DNA of 64,000 nt from Thalassospira sp. (GTDB lineage: Bacteria; Pseudomonadota; Alphaproteobacteria; Rhodospirillales; Thalassospiraceae): the NCBI RefSeq assembly GCF_002709775.1, contig NZ_PAQR01000054.1, forward strand, positions 62,001 through 126,000. Reading direction: 5' to 3'. Each line of letters starts with the position of its first letter. The first letter of the stretch is position 1. Under the pieces are notes generated by a model that did no database searches, had not been told where the DNA came from, and saw only the letters and a program-made list of their open reading frames with translations. Shown here one piece after another: positions 53,426 to 62,721 of this stretch. The position numbers and the translations under genes are program-made.

Positions 53426-54355
53426 ATGAAACCTTTGCATCTTATCCCGGATGACGTGAACGTCCCGTTCCTTAAATTCCGGAAGATTTTCTATATCGTG
53501 TCTTTGGTAATGGTGCTGGCATCTGTTGGCATGTTCTTTACCAAGGGACTTAACTTTGGCATCGATTTCCGTGGCGGTATTCTGGTCGAAATCAAGACCA
53601 ATGGCCCGGCGGATATCAATGCGCTGCGTGACAATCTAGGCAGTCTTGGCCTGGGTGACGTTTCCATTCAGGAATTCGGCGAGCCGGATGACGTCCTGAT
53701 CCAGTTGCAGCGTCAGGACGGCGAAGAAGAAGCCCAGATGGCCGCCCTTGCTGCTGTCACCAAGGCCCTTGGCGATGATGTCACCATCCGCAGAAGCGAG
53801 CTTGTCGGCCCGAAAGTCGGTAGCGAGCTTAAGGAAGCAGGCGTCTATTCGGTCGTGATCTCGCTGTTCCTGATCATGGTCTATATCTGGATCCGGTTTG
53901 AATGGCAATTTGCTGTCGCATCTGTTGCCGCGTTGCTTCATGACGTGCTGATCACCATTGGCTTCTTTGTCATTACCGGTGTTCAGTTCGATCTGGCAAC
54001 CTTGGCGGCAGTCCTGACAGTTGCGGGTTATTCAATCAACGATACCGTAGTTGTCTTTGACCGTATCCGTGAATATCTGCGCAAGTTCCGCAAGATGGAA
54101 ATTCCAGATCTTCTGGATCTGTCGATCAACTCGACGCTTTCCCGTACGACCATGACGTCCTTTACGACGTTGCTGGCGCTGATTGCCTTGTTCGTGTTCG
54201 GTGGCGAAGCAATCCGTGGTTTCACCATGGCATTGATCTTCGGCATCGTGATCGGGACCTATTCTTCGATCTGTGTGGCATCACCGCTGCTGGTGGTCCT
54301 GCGCCTTAAGCGCAAGATCCCCGAAGCAGAAGAAGGTCAGGAAGCCAACGCCTGA
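53426..54355 (+). CDS. secF: Protein translocase subunit SecF
   Basis: This 309-residue partner of SecD has a first helix near residues 20-40, then GLNFGIDFRGGILVEIK, and five further helices including GYSINDTVVVFDRIREYLRK near 205. Helix motif ISLFLIMVYIWIRFEWQFA near 150 is standard. ATG 53426 follows CAGGGAAG. It ends at a strong terminator at 54397. Confidence 0.96.
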   Translation: MKPLHLIPDDVNVPFLKFRKIFYIVSLVMVLASVGMFFTKGLNFGIDFRGGILVEIKTNGPADINALRDNLGSLGLGDVSIQEFGEPDDVLIQLQRQDGEEEAQMAALAAVTKALGDDVTIRRSELVGPKVGSELKEAGVYSVVISLFLIMVYIWIRFEWQFAVASVAALLHDVLITIGFFVITGVQFDLATLAAVLTVAGYSINDTVVVFDRIREYLRKFRKMEIPDLLDLSINSTLSRTTMTSFTTLLALIALFVFGGEAIRGFTMALIFGIVIGTYSSICVASPLLVVLRLKRKIPEAEEGQEANA

Positions 54356-54396
54356 TCGTCTGATCCATCGGGTTGAATTTATAGACATTTACACTG

Positions 54397-54432
54397 TGGC
54401 CGGGTTTGTGAGACAACAAACCCGGCCATTTC
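54397..54432 (+). terminator. Terminator after secF
   Basis: TGGCCGGGTTTGT/ACAAACCCGGCCA is a perfect 13-bp stem followed by TTTCTTTT. Confidence 0.94.
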
Positions 54433-54516
54433 TTTTGGGGGATTTGATCGTTTTCGGTCTTTAACTTCCGTCTCTGGAGTGCCGATAAAAAGTCCCTTAA
54501 AAACTGGCGGCAACCG

Positions 54517-55440
54517 ATGACACCCCATATTGCTTCGAACCCCGAACATCGCGCTAATTTGATCGGCAGCGTCTGGATGATGGCAGCCATGGTGGCGTTT
54601 TCTTTTGAGGATGCGTTCGTCAAGGCAGTCTCAGAGAGCCACGCTGTTGGGCAGGTGTTGGTTGTGTTTGGGGTTGGCGGGGCGCTGCTGTTTGCTGTAG
54701 TCGCGAGGATCAACAACAAGCGCTTGCTTAATCCGGACGTGCTGTCGCGCGCCATGGGCATAAGAATCGTTTTTGAAGTGATTGGAAGGTTGTTTTATGT
54801 CCTCGCACTGGCGCTAACCCCGCTTTCATCGACAACCGCCATTCTTCAGGCGACGCCGATTATCGTCGTTCTTGGGGCGGCGATCCTGTTTGGCGAAAAG
54901 GTCGGTTGGCGAAGATGGACCGCCATCATCATCGGATTGATCGGCGTCTTGATCATTTTGCGTCCGACCGCTGACAGTTTTTCGGCGTTATCCTTGCTCG
55001 CTGTGATCGGCACAATCGGCTTTGCTGGGCGGGATCTTGCCAGCCGTGCCGCACCTGTATCCCTCAGCACGTCGATCCTTGGTTTCTATGGCTTTGTGGC
55101 TATTATTCTGGCCGGCATCGTGTTTTCCATTTGGGATGGCAAAGCGTTCACGTGGATGAATACACAAAGCACGTTGTATTTCGTTGGCGCAATCCTGATG
55201 GGGGCGTTTGCCTACGCGGCCTTGATGAAAGCAATGCGCACCGGTGATGTTTCCGCCGTTACGCCATTTCGCTACACGCGCTTGTTGTTTGGTATTGCAT
55301 TGGGCATGGTCCTGTTTGGCGAAAAACCCGATATGTTCATGATCATCGGCTGCGGTATCGTCGTTTTATCCGGGTTGTTCATTCTGTGGCGTAGAAAAAT
55401 TACCGAAGAGCATCTCGACACCCGGCACAATTCGGACTAA
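54517..55440 (+). CDS. EamA/DMT-superfamily transporter
   Basis: This 307-residue protein has ten predicted membrane helices in two EamA repeats, the usual DMT plan. The characteristic LALTPLSSTTAILQATPIIVVLGA lies near residue 93-115 (helix 4, shown here to name it). Repeat 2 ends GDVSAVTPFRYTRLLFGI near 247. Function may be metabolite or amino acid export; no substrate evidence. It lies between the secF terminator and the Mth938 gene. Confidence 0.88.
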   Translation: MTPHIASNPEHRANLIGSVWMMAAMVAFSFEDAFVKAVSESHAVGQVLVVFGVGGALLFAVVARINNKRLLNPDVLSRAMGIRIVFEVIGRLFYVLALALTPLSSTTAILQATPIIVVLGAAILFGEKVGWRRWTAIIIGLIGVLIILRPTADSFSALSLLAVIGTIGFAGRDLASRAAPVSLSTSILGFYGFVAIILAGIVFSIWDGKAFTWMNTQSTLYFVGAILMGAFAYAALMKAMRTGDVSAVTPFRYTRLLFGIALGMVLFGEKPDMFMIIGCGIVVLSGLFILWRRKITEEHLDTRHNSD

Positions 55441-55481
55441 GTCCAACCCAACTCTAATGAAAGACGGCGAATGGGGCCAAT

Positions 55482-55862
55482 ATGTCTCTTGAAGTAAGTA
55501 CCTTGGTTGCCGAGGGCAGCAAAATGGTCACCAGCTATGGTGATGGTTTGTTCCGTTTTGGCGAAGAGACAGTCACGGGTTCGATCCTGCTGTTTCCCGA
55601 ATCTGTTTATTCGTGGAACGTGACGAAGGCTGAGGACATTACGCCAGAATCGTTTTCCCGCGTGATCGACAAGGCAGATGATATCGAAATCCTGTTGCTG
55701 GGCATGGGGTCGCGTTTGACCCAGGTGCCAATGGCCTGGCGTCAGGCGCTCAAGCCGCACGGGATTGTCATTGAGCCGATGGATACCGGTGCAGCTTGCC
55801 GGACCTATAACGTGCTGGTGTCCGAAGCACGCCGTGTTGCGGCGGCGATGATTGCGGTCTGA
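55482..55862 (+). CDS. Mth938/NDUFAF3-like domain protein
   Basis: This 126-residue soluble protein belongs to the Mth938-like (DUF498) family, whose human member NDUFAF3 assists assembly of respiratory complex I. Seen are FRFGEETVTGSILLFPE near residue 24, VYSWNVTKAEDITPESF near 42, EILLLGMGSRLTQVP near 68, and a final helix with CRTYNVLVSEARRVAAAM near 106. The family is often close to secDF in alphaproteobacteria, as here. ATG 55482 follows AATGGGGCC. It is a plausible NADH dehydrogenase assembly factor. Confidence 0.85.
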   Translation: MSLEVSTLVAEGSKMVTSYGDGLFRFGEETVTGSILLFPESVYSWNVTKAEDITPESFSRVIDKADDIEILLLGMGSRLTQVPMAWRQALKPHGIVIEPMDTGAACRTYNVLVSEARRVAAAMIAV

Positions 55863-55865
55863 GTT

Positions 55866-57215
55866 TCAGGCAAAGAATTTCTGCAATTCATGGCGAATAT
55901 CAAGCACGCTTGAAAACAGCGCGGCTGGTCCCGGTGCCTGATCCGCTGGGAAGACATCCCCACAGAGAAATACATTTTTCCATGGCGCGCGCAGTTGCTG
56001 TCGCGCAGCCGCCATGCCCGGTGTCATTTCGGGGAAGGGGGCCTCAGCATGGATAAAAAGATGGTTGGGGTGTAACGCATTTTCGGCGTTATCTGCGCGG
56101 GTTTGCAGATCAAGATTAAGATACTGGTCACATAGCCAGACACAACGTTGCCAGACCAACTGGGCAAACTGATCAGCGTTCTGGGCATCGTGAAGCTGCA
56201 TGCTGTTGTTCAGATTGACCTGCAGATGCCGGCGATTGCAGTAAATCGCGCGCACGATATCATCGCTGACAAACAGGGCACGTGGCTCGGCAAATGCCTT
56301 GCGCATTTCAAAGGTCATGCTGCGACGATGTGACGGTGTCGGGGAAATGCCAATATCGGGTACTGCATCACATAGCGGCTTGGGATGCAGCGCCAGAACA
56401 ACCGCATCATCGGGTTTCAGAACGATCTGACTGTCATCTTCAAACAAAAGATCAGTGGCGTAGTCCGACGTACTGTCAATGTCACCCAGTTTCGTTTGCC
56501 CCTTGATCATACCACCAGCAGCCAAGAACCGTTCGCGCAAGGCGGGCAGGGCAATGTCATTGAGGATGATCGGATCAATGGCCGAAAATACCGGCTCATG
56601 GCTTTTGGCCAAAATGGCGCGCAATCTTGGTACCAGAACCCGCCCCAAAAGCGCCTTTGAACATCGGTGTGCCGGCATCGAAAACAGAACTTCGGCCAGA
56701 ACCGTCAAGGCATCTCGATGATATGTGCCCGGTTGATTGGCTTTGTCGTCTGCCTCAAACGCCCCTGATGACAGGGTGCTCTCAACCCTGTTTTCTTCGC
56801 TGGCAAATCGTTGATGCCACATGGTGAGCGCTGTATAGGTGCGTGCAGCAAAACCGATCCGCCGTGAAATCAGTGCACGTGAGATCCCCTGATCCAGCGA
56901 GACGATGGCCGGTTTGCGTCGTCCGCGCTTTAATCCCATGACGCAGTGTGCGGGGCGGATCAGCTTTTGGGGGATTTCGGGATAGCGGGCAAAAAAGTCT
57001 GCAACCAGTCCGTTCTGGTCATAGAATATTTCCGGCTCGGCCGTCTTGTGGCTTTCTGGTGCGGTATGCATACCGCGTGTCCAGCGGCTTTCAAATGGCT
57101 CTGCCTCGTCATAAAGCGTTACGTTAAAGCCGTCCTCGGCCATACAGGTAGCGAGTGCCGAACCGGCAAGGCCGCCGCCAATAACGTGTAAGCTTCCCGA
57201 CGCAAATGATGCCAT
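55866..57215 (-). CDS. FAD-dependent oxidoreductase, divergent HpnE-like
   Basis: This 449-residue protein starts SLHVIGGGLAGSALATCMAED (FAD-binding Rossmann motif, residues 8-28 described by its ends). It ends NVFLCGDVFPADQAPGP, matching the C-terminal FAD site of amine-oxidase-like enzymes. The general shape suits the squalene-associated HpnE group. The arginine/glycine segment that usually follows the first fold (GGRCRS type) is missing, so it is divergent. No hopanoid genes are nearby. It is convergent with the Mth938 gene and divergent from mscS. Confidence 0.7.
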   Translation of the reverse strand: MASFASGSLHVIGGGLAGSALATCMAEDGFNVTLYDEAEPFESRWTRGMHTAPESHKTAEPEIFYDQNGLVADFFARYPEIPQKLIRPAHCVMGLKRGRRKPAIVSLDQGISRALISRRIGFAARTYTALTMWHQRFASEENRVESTLSSGAFEADDKANQPGTYHRDALTVLAEVLFSMPAHRCSKALLGRVLVPRLRAILAKSHEPVFSAIDPIILNDIALPALRERFLAAGGMIKGQTKLGDIDSTSDYATDLLFEDDSQIVLKPDDAVVLALHPKPLCDAVPDIGISPTPSHRRSMTFEMRKAFAEPRALFVSDDIVRAIYCNRRHLQVNLNNSMQLHDAQNADQFAQLVWQRCVWLCDQYLNLDLQTRADNAENALHPNHLFIHAEAPFPEMTPGMAAARQQLRAPWKNVFLCGDVFPADQAPGPAALFSSVLDIRHELQKFFA

Positions 57216-57323
57216 ATGCCTGAGCCAATTTAGTTGTTATACAAAGGCCAGAGAACGATGTGCTACATAGTCGTACCAAGTCAGAAGTCGTAATAACCTT
57301 AACATCAGAACAGCTTACAAGCC

Positions 57324-58496
57324 ATGGATGAAATGACGACCGAACTGGACAACCTGAACGAAGAGGTTATCGGCCACATGAATACGTGGGTCGATATGCT
57401 TGGCGGCGGGGAGATCGGAAGGCTTGTTGGTGCTGCGCTGGTGCTACTGGTTTTCTTCATTTTCAAGCGGGTTCTGGTGCGCGGTGCGCTGGGTATTTTG
57501 CGCCGGATTGCACAGCAACGCTCCGAGAGCATGATGGGCAATGTGCTTGATGCCTTTGCATTGCCGCTGCAAGCGCTATTCATGCTGCTTGGTGTCTATT
57601 TCTCGACCGAGGTACTGGCTCTTCCCGAGGAAATCGATGCTGTCGCAGTTGAAGCGATTTCTGTCGCGGCCGCATTCTGCATCTTCTGGGCACTTTTCCG
57701 TGCGGTTGAGCCTTTGGGCGTATCGCTTAATCGGCTGGTTGGCCGATTTGGTGCCGGATTGGGTGATGACCTCCGTCAGTTCTTTATCCGCGGTGTAAAG
57801 ACCCTGATTGTGGTAATCGGCGGCGTCATTATTCTGGAAAACTGGGGCATTGATGTTTCGGCTTTCCTTGGCGGCCTTGGTTTGGCCGGGATGGCGGTTG
57901 CCCTTGCAGCCAAGGATTCTGTTGCCAATATCTTTGGCGGTCTGACGATTTTTGCCGACAATCTCTATAAACGTGGCGACTGGATCGAAACGCCTCACTT
58001 TGAGGGAACCGTCGAAGTCGTTGGCTTGCGCGCGACAAAGGTGCGCACCTTTGCCAAGGCACTGGTCACCATGCCCAACGCCCAGATTGTCGATTCCCCG
58101 GTGATCAACTGGTCACGCATGACCCATCGCAGGATCAAGATGGTGATTGGTCTTGAGTACCGGACAACCGCCAAACAGATGGAAGCCATCGTTGACAAAC
58201 TGCGCGACTTCCTGAAAAACGACGAAGACGTTGCCCAGACGGAAGTTGCCCAGATGGTGCATCTGTCTGACTTCGGGGCAAGCTCGATCAATATTGATCT
58301 GTATTATTTCACCACCACGACGGACTGGGTGACCTGGCGCGACATCCGCAATCGCCACATCATTGCTTTCAAGCGCATTGTCGAGAAAGAGGGGGCGGCT
58401 TTTGCCTTCCCGTCACAATCGCTATATGTCGAAAGCATGCCGGAATTCACCAACAGCCCCAATAACGATCAACGTTCCGAACGTAAGATCGGATAG
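57324..58496 (+). CDS. Small-conductance mechanosensitive channel (MscS family)
   Basis: This 390-residue protein has four or five N-terminal helices, then the pore helix AFLGGLGLAGMAVALAAKDS near residue 180 (Gly/Ala pattern) and the beta domain FGGLTIFADNLYKRGDWIE near 202. The C-terminal domain includes MTHRRIKMVIGLEYRT near 267. MscS channels open under membrane tension to release solutes. Extra N-terminal helices make it longer than E. coli MscS (286). ATG 57324. The next gene starts five bases after its stop. Confidence 0.93.
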   Translation: MDEMTTELDNLNEEVIGHMNTWVDMLGGGEIGRLVGAALVLLVFFIFKRVLVRGALGILRRIAQQRSESMMGNVLDAFALPLQALFMLLGVYFSTEVLALPEEIDAVAVEAISVAAAFCIFWALFRAVEPLGVSLNRLVGRFGAGLGDDLRQFFIRGVKTLIVVIGGVIILENWGIDVSAFLGGLGLAGMAVALAAKDSVANIFGGLTIFADNLYKRGDWIETPHFEGTVEVVGLRATKVRTFAKALVTMPNAQIVDSPVINWSRMTHRRIKMVIGLEYRTTAKQMEAIVDKLRDFLKNDEDVAQTEVAQMVHLSDFGASSINIDLYYFTTTTDWVTWRDIRNRHIIAFKRIVEKEGAAFAFPSQSLYVESMPEFTNSPNNDQRSERKIG

Positions 58497-58501
58497 GATA
58501 A

Positions 58502-59347
58502 ATGACCGATACGCCCAAGCTTTCCCATTGTGCCGACTATGTCCGGCGCCATGACCGGGACCGGTTCCTGTGCGCGCTGTTTGCGGCACCGGAAAAACGC
58601 GAATCCCTGTTCACGCTCTATGCGTTTAATCAGGAAGTCTCCAAAACCCGCGAAATGGTCAGCGAAGTCATGCTGGGCCATATCCGCTTGCAATGGTGGC
58701 GTGACACCCTGACCGAACTGGGCGAAGGGCAGGTACGCAAACACGAAGTCGTCGAACCGCTGGCCGAACTGGTCAAGGACGGCAATCTCGACATCAAAGA
58801 TCTCGAAGCCATTGTTGCTGCGCGCGAGTTCGACCTCGAAGACCGCCAACCGGCGACCCAGCAGGAACTTGATCATTATATTGATCAGACCTCCGGGCAG
58901 GTTAGTGTTCTGGCATCACGGCTGCTTGGCGCCAGGGGCGATGATGCAGATCATGCGGCACGCCTTGCAGGTAACGCGTATGGGTTGGTGGGAATCCTGC
59001 GGGCCATCGTGTTCCATGGCCGTTCCAAACGCCTTTATCTGCCGAAAGACAGAATGGACCATCACGAAGTCGCGCAAGGCGATGTTTTCGAGTTCCGCAA
59101 GAAACAGGAAATTCGCGACTTCATCCGTGAACTGGCGGATTTGGCCAGTTCCCGTATTGATGAGGCCCGCAAACATCGCCGTGCATTGCCAAAGCGGGCC
59201 CATGCAGCAGCACTGCCGGTGGTCCTTGCTGATGGTTACTTGCGCAAGCTCACCAAGGCCGGATTTGATCCGTTTTCGGCCGAGTTCGGTTTGGCGCGCC
59301 CGGCGAGTATTCGGTTGACGCTGAATGGCATGCTCAAGAGATATTGA
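58502..59347 (+). CDS. Squalene/phytoene synthase-fold protein lacking catalytic Asp motifs (NDUFAF6-like)
   Basis: This 281-residue all-helical protein has the trans-isoprenyl synthase fold: DRFLCALFAAPEKRESLFTL near residue 19, then LYAFNQEVSKTRE near 38 and IRLQWWRDTL near 60. The first Asp-rich motif (DxxxD) reads NQEVSKTRE, and the second (DxxED) reads RAIVFHGRSKRLYLP near 164, so the metal-binding aspartates are absent. This matches NDUFAF6, the complex I assembly factor, rather than a carotenoid or squalene enzyme. It follows mscS by five bases. Together with the Mth938 gene it hints at a complex I role. Confidence 0.8.
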   Translation: MTDTPKLSHCADYVRRHDRDRFLCALFAAPEKRESLFTLYAFNQEVSKTREMVSEVMLGHIRLQWWRDTLTELGEGQVRKHEVVEPLAELVKDGNLDIKDLEAIVAAREFDLEDRQPATQQELDHYIDQTSGQVSVLASRLLGARGDDADHAARLAGNAYGLVGILRAIVFHGRSKRLYLPKDRMDHHEVAQGDVFEFRKKQEIRDFIRELADLASSRIDEARKHRRALPKRAHAAALPVVLADGYLRKLTKAGFDPFSAEFGLARPASIRLTLNGMLKRY

Positions 59348-59493
59348 TCAGACGTGGCTTGCCACATGACCATCACAAAAATATCTCTTAAGGTGACGAC
59401 AAAGGTCAGGACAGGATTGAACTGTCCGTGGTAGCGTCGATAACGCCTTGATATTGAGCATAAGATGCGGGCATAGCCGACATGAGGACCAAG

Positions 59494-60075
59494 ATGGCAC
59501 ATTTGATGACATTCACCCGGAAACGATGGTTTGACAGCCTGATGTTTGTCGGCGTCCTGTGCCTATCCTTTCTCGCGCTTTCACAAGCCCGTGCCGCAAG
59601 CATCGAGCCGTTCGTGGGTTCCTATCACGGCACGACGATTGAGCATGCGGAAAACGAACTGCAGGCCCGTGATCTTGACGTCGTGATCAAGGAAACCGAA
59701 CGTGGTTTTGTCGTTGATTGGTCGACGGTCATTCACAAAACCGATGGCCGCGAAAAGACAGTATCGCTTGATGTCGAGTTCTATGCCACAGAACGTTCCG
59801 ACATTTACGGCAGCGCCATGCGCTCGGGCCTGTTTGGCAAGCGTGTTCCCAATGATCCGCTGAAAGGTGAGCCGTTCTTCTGGGCGCGGATCGTTGACAA
59901 GACCCTGACCATCCATGCGCTTTATATCAATGATGAAGGCGGTTACGAGATGCAGGTCTACAAGCGGACGCTTGACGATGATGGCAACCTTGATCTGATC
60001 TTTCGCCGGTTCCGCGATGGCGAGCAAATTCGCGACGTGACCGGCAAGCTGGAGCGCCAGCCCAATCGTTACTGA
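59494..60075 (+). CDS. Exported protein of unknown function
   Basis: This 193-residue protein has a signal peptide (~residues 1-35, MAHLMTFTRKRWF, then SLMFVGVLCLSFLALSQARA) ending ARA|ASIEPF. The mature part looks like a beta-barrel or lipocalin-type fold: FVGSYHGTTIEHAENELQAR, FVVDWSTVIHKTDG, FFWARIVDKTLTIHALYI, and a C-terminal LIFRRFRDGEQIRDV. The family is not recognised with certainty. ATG 59494 is chosen for the AGGA at the right spacing; ATG 59482 is possible. It is a single gene ended by the terminator at 60094. Confidence 0.72.
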   Translation: MAHLMTFTRKRWFDSLMFVGVLCLSFLALSQARAASIEPFVGSYHGTTIEHAENELQARDLDVVIKETERGFVVDWSTVIHKTDGREKTVSLDVEFYATERSDIYGSAMRSGLFGKRVPNDPLKGEPFFWARIVDKTLTIHALYINDEGGYEMQVYKRTLDDDGNLDLIFRRFRDGEQIRDVTGKLERQPNRY

Positions 60076-60093
60076 TCCATCATTTTGCCCATA

Positions 60094-60129
60094 CAAAAAA
60101 AGCCGCATCGAATGTGATGCGGCTTTTCT
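60094..60129. terminator. Bidirectional terminator
   Basis: The stem AGCCGCATC/GATGCGGCT has seven A residues before it and TTTTCTT after it. It lies between the exported protein gene and convergent trmFO. Confidence 0.92.
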
Positions 60130-60133
60130 TATA

Positions 60134-61480
60134 TCAGGCGGCATTTACCGTGCTCAGCCATTCATCAAATAGCGGAATGGCACGGTCGCTATAAAGCTTT
60201 TTGCGATCCCGGCCTTTGACACGTTTCTTAAGCTCAAGATCCGGGAACAGGCCGAAATTCACATTCATTGGCTGGAAGGTACTTTCATCCGCACCACCAG
60301 TAATGTGGTTCAAAAGGGCACCCATCGCGGTTGCAAGCGGCGGGGCCGGGATGGTTTTGCCTGCTTTTTCGGCCGCAGTGAACCGACCCACCATCAGACC
60401 GACGGCCGCACTTTCAACATATCCCTCACACCCGGTAATCTGGCCGGCAAAGCGCAGGTCAGGGCGCGATTTCAGGCGCAACGTACTATCCAGAAGACGC
60501 GGCGAATTCAGGAAGGTATTGCGGTGAATGCCACCCAGACGGGCGAATTCCGCGTTCTCAAGGCCCGGAATGGTCCGAAACACGTCGGCCTGTGCGCCGT
60601 ACTTCAGTTTGGTCTGAAAACCGACCATGTTGTAAAGCGTACCAAGCGCATTGTCCTGGCGCAGCTGAACAATCGCACGCGGCTTTTGTGTCGGGTTATG
60701 AGGATTGGTCAGGCCAACTGGCTTCATCGGGCCGTGACGCAGGGTTTCACGACCACGCTCCGCCATGACCTCGATCGGCAGGCATCCGTCGAAATAGGGA
60801 GTGTCTTTTTCCCATTCCTTGAATTCGGTTTTTTCGCCTTCGATCAGGGCATCGATGAAGCGGTTATATTCATCTTCATACATCGGGCAATTGATGTAGT
60901 CCTTGCCGTCGCCCTTGTCATAGCGCGACTGGAACCATGCCTTGTCGAAATCGATGCTGTCCTTGTAGACGATCGGCGCGATAGCATCGAAGAAGGCAAG
61001 GCTTTCCTCGCCGGTTGCCTTGCGGATGGCATCGGCCAAAGCTCCTGATGTCAGCGGACCGGTTGCGATGATAGTATGTTCCCATTCTTCGGGCGGAAGG
61101 CCATCAATCTCGCCGCGTTCCATCGTCACCAATGGATGGTTTTCAAGTGCGTTTGTAACTGCCTCGGAAAAACCTTCGCGGTCAACGGCCAGTGCGCCAC
61201 CTGCGGGCACTTTGTGCTGATCAGCACAGCGCATGATGATTGATCCGGCACGGCGCATCTCATCATGGATCAGGCCGACGGCATTGTATTCCTTGTCGTC
61301 AGACCGGAACGAGTTCGAACAGACCAGTTCCGCACATTTGTCTGTATGGTGCGCATCGGTCGGACGGGTCGGGCGCATTTCGTGCAGGATGACGGGCACA
61401 CCGGCTTCCGCCAATTGCCAGGCGGCTTCGCTGCCAGCCAGACCGGCACCGATAATATGAACAGGCTTGACCGTATTCAC
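60134..61480 (-). CDS. trmFO: Methylenetetrahydrofolate-dependent tRNA (uracil-54-C5) methyltransferase TrmFO
   Basis: This 448-residue flavoenzyme forms ribothymidine at tRNA position 54 from methylene-THF. It opens [20 protein letters not shown] (FAD site), has [20 protein letters not shown] near residue 33-52 with a functional Cys, [14 protein letters not shown] near 205, and the C-terminal [18 protein letters not shown] near 365. The start is GTG 61480 behind AAGGAG. TrmFO occurs where TrmA is absent. It is transcribed toward the terminator at 60094. Confidence 0.96.
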   Translation of the reverse strand: MNTVKPVHIIGAGLAGSEAAWQLAEAGVPVILHEMRPTRPTDAHHTDKCAELVCSNSFRSDDKEYNAVGLIHDEMRRAGSIIMRCADQHKVPAGGALAVDREGFSEAVTNALENHPLVTMERGEIDGLPPEEWEHTIIATGPLTSGALADAIRKATGEESLAFFDAIAPIVYKDSIDFDKAWFQSRYDKGDGKDYINCPMYEDEYNRFIDALIEGEKTEFKEWEKDTPYFDGCLPIEVMAERGRETLRHGPMKPVGLTNPHNPTQKPRAIVQLRQDNALGTLYNMVGFQTKLKYGAQADVFRTIPGLENAEFARLGGIHRNTFLNSPRLLDSTLRLKSRPDLRFAGQITGCEGYVESAAVGLMVGRFTAAEKAGKTIPAPPLATAMGALLNHITGGADESTFQPMNVNFGLFPDLELKKRVKGRDRKKLYSDRAIPLFDEWLSTVNAA

Positions 61481-61682
61481 GCGTGCGAACTCCTTGCCAG
61501 AGTGGGTTTTGATAATCTGGCACACACATAGCGGTGCAAGGGGGCAGATTTCAAGTCAATTGCACGCGAAGACCACAAACGAGATCACACATCGATACGA
61601 AGCACAGAATTTTTCACAACACCACATCCACTCCGTCTTAAAGGCCAGAGCCGTTCTGTCCCGATAACGCGAAGATGGCATC

Positions 61683-62663
61683 ATGAGTTACCCGCATCAT
61701 CCCTATGGTTACGAACCCACGCATTGCCCGGTGATCGGCCTTGTGCCGCGCAGACGGCATATCATAGATGTCGAGTGTATCGAGGTGCGTGAAGAGTCGG
61801 AAACTGAGCGCGAAGATGCCAAACCTGAACCGCAAGAGCGTCGTCTGGGTTTTCCGTTCGGTTGCGTGAGCGAAGGCGGCTTTGGTCCGGCGGATATCGA
61901 AGGCATGATCGAATATGTGGTCGCCACGCGTCAGGGATGGCGGTCATCATTGGTAATCCGGTCATTTTTGCGCTGGTGGCGCGACGATGAGGACGCCGAT
62001 AACAAGGCGCTGATGGATCGCAAGCAATCCGATGCCATTATCATGTTGCTAGCGCTTAATCAGGGTCGCGACGGCTTTGTGCAGGGGTATCTGCATGACC
62101 TCAAACACGAACAGCATGACCGGCCCAAACCGCTTCCAGCGCCTAATCCGGTGGAACAGGCCTTCAACAGAAGTCTTCGGATCGCAGCACTTGCACTGGC
62201 ATTGTCACCAATCGTTTTGGTCTTTGCCGTTCTGCTGTTTGTTCAGGTCGACAACATCATCAGTGTCGGCAGCGGCAAGGTATTTGGCTTCAGCTATGAT
62301 CTTTTGTTCGTGGTCGGCAGCTTCGGCGCGATTGGCGCGCTAACCAGCATGATGATGCGGTTGGGCAAGGATGTCCCGTGGGACGAAATGGAGCCGGCAT
62401 CGGTGTTCTTTAATTTCCTGTTCCGGCCCTGCATGGGGTTCTGTTTTGCAATCATCGTGCTTCTGGCGCTCAGGGCAGGGATGCTGCCCATACCGCTTGA
62501 CGAGTTGCACAAGATTGATGACCTTGACCAGATCAGTCAGTCAGCCGCTGCAGGCCAACAGATATCAATCGTCCTCGTCTTTGCCTTCCTGTCCGGATTT
62601 AGTGAACGGCTCAGCACAGCATTGGTCAAACGGGTTGAGGATAGGGTCACGCATTCGGGCTAG
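61683..62663 (+). CDS. Uncharacterised membrane protein
   Basis: This 326-residue protein has a soluble N-terminal half (residues ~1-155), partly acidic (EVREESETEREDAKPEPQE near 35), and about four membrane helices near 165-305. Near the C-terminus the segment FLSGFSERLSTALVKRVED stands out; the SGFSERL part recurs in several bacterial membrane proteins of unknown role. There is no signal peptide. ATG 61683 has only a weak ribosome site. It lies between divergent trmFO and convergent uvrA, with a terminator at 62689. The function is unknown. Confidence 0.72.
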   Translation: MSYPHHPYGYEPTHCPVIGLVPRRRHIIDVECIEVREESETEREDAKPEPQERRLGFPFGCVSEGGFGPADIEGMIEYVVATRQGWRSSLVIRSFLRWWRDDEDADNKALMDRKQSDAIIMLLALNQGRDGFVQGYLHDLKHEQHDRPKPLPAPNPVEQAFNRSLRIAALALALSPIVLVFAVLLFVQVDNIISVGSGKVFGFSYDLLFVVGSFGAIGALTSMMMRLGKDVPWDEMEPASVFFNFLFRPCMGFCFAIIVLLALRAGMLPIPLDELHKIDDLDQISQSAAAGQQISIVLVFAFLSGFSERLSTALVKRVEDRVTHSG

Positions 62664-62688
62664 GGATGCCTGAAGCCGACCCAAATGC

Positions 62689-62719
62689 AAAAAAGGGCAG
62701 CTCGAAGCTGCCCTTTTTG
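62689..62719. terminator. Bidirectional terminator before uvrA end
   Basis: The stem AAAAAAGGGCAGCT/AGCTGCCCTTTTT has loop CGA and lies between two convergent genes. Confidence 0.93.
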
Positions 62720-62721
62720 TT

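Noticed and set aside
58502-59347. Phytoene or squalene synthase of a carotenoid/hopanoid pathway
   Set aside because: Both aspartate-rich motifs are absent (NQEVSKTRE and RAIVFHGRSKR stand in their places).
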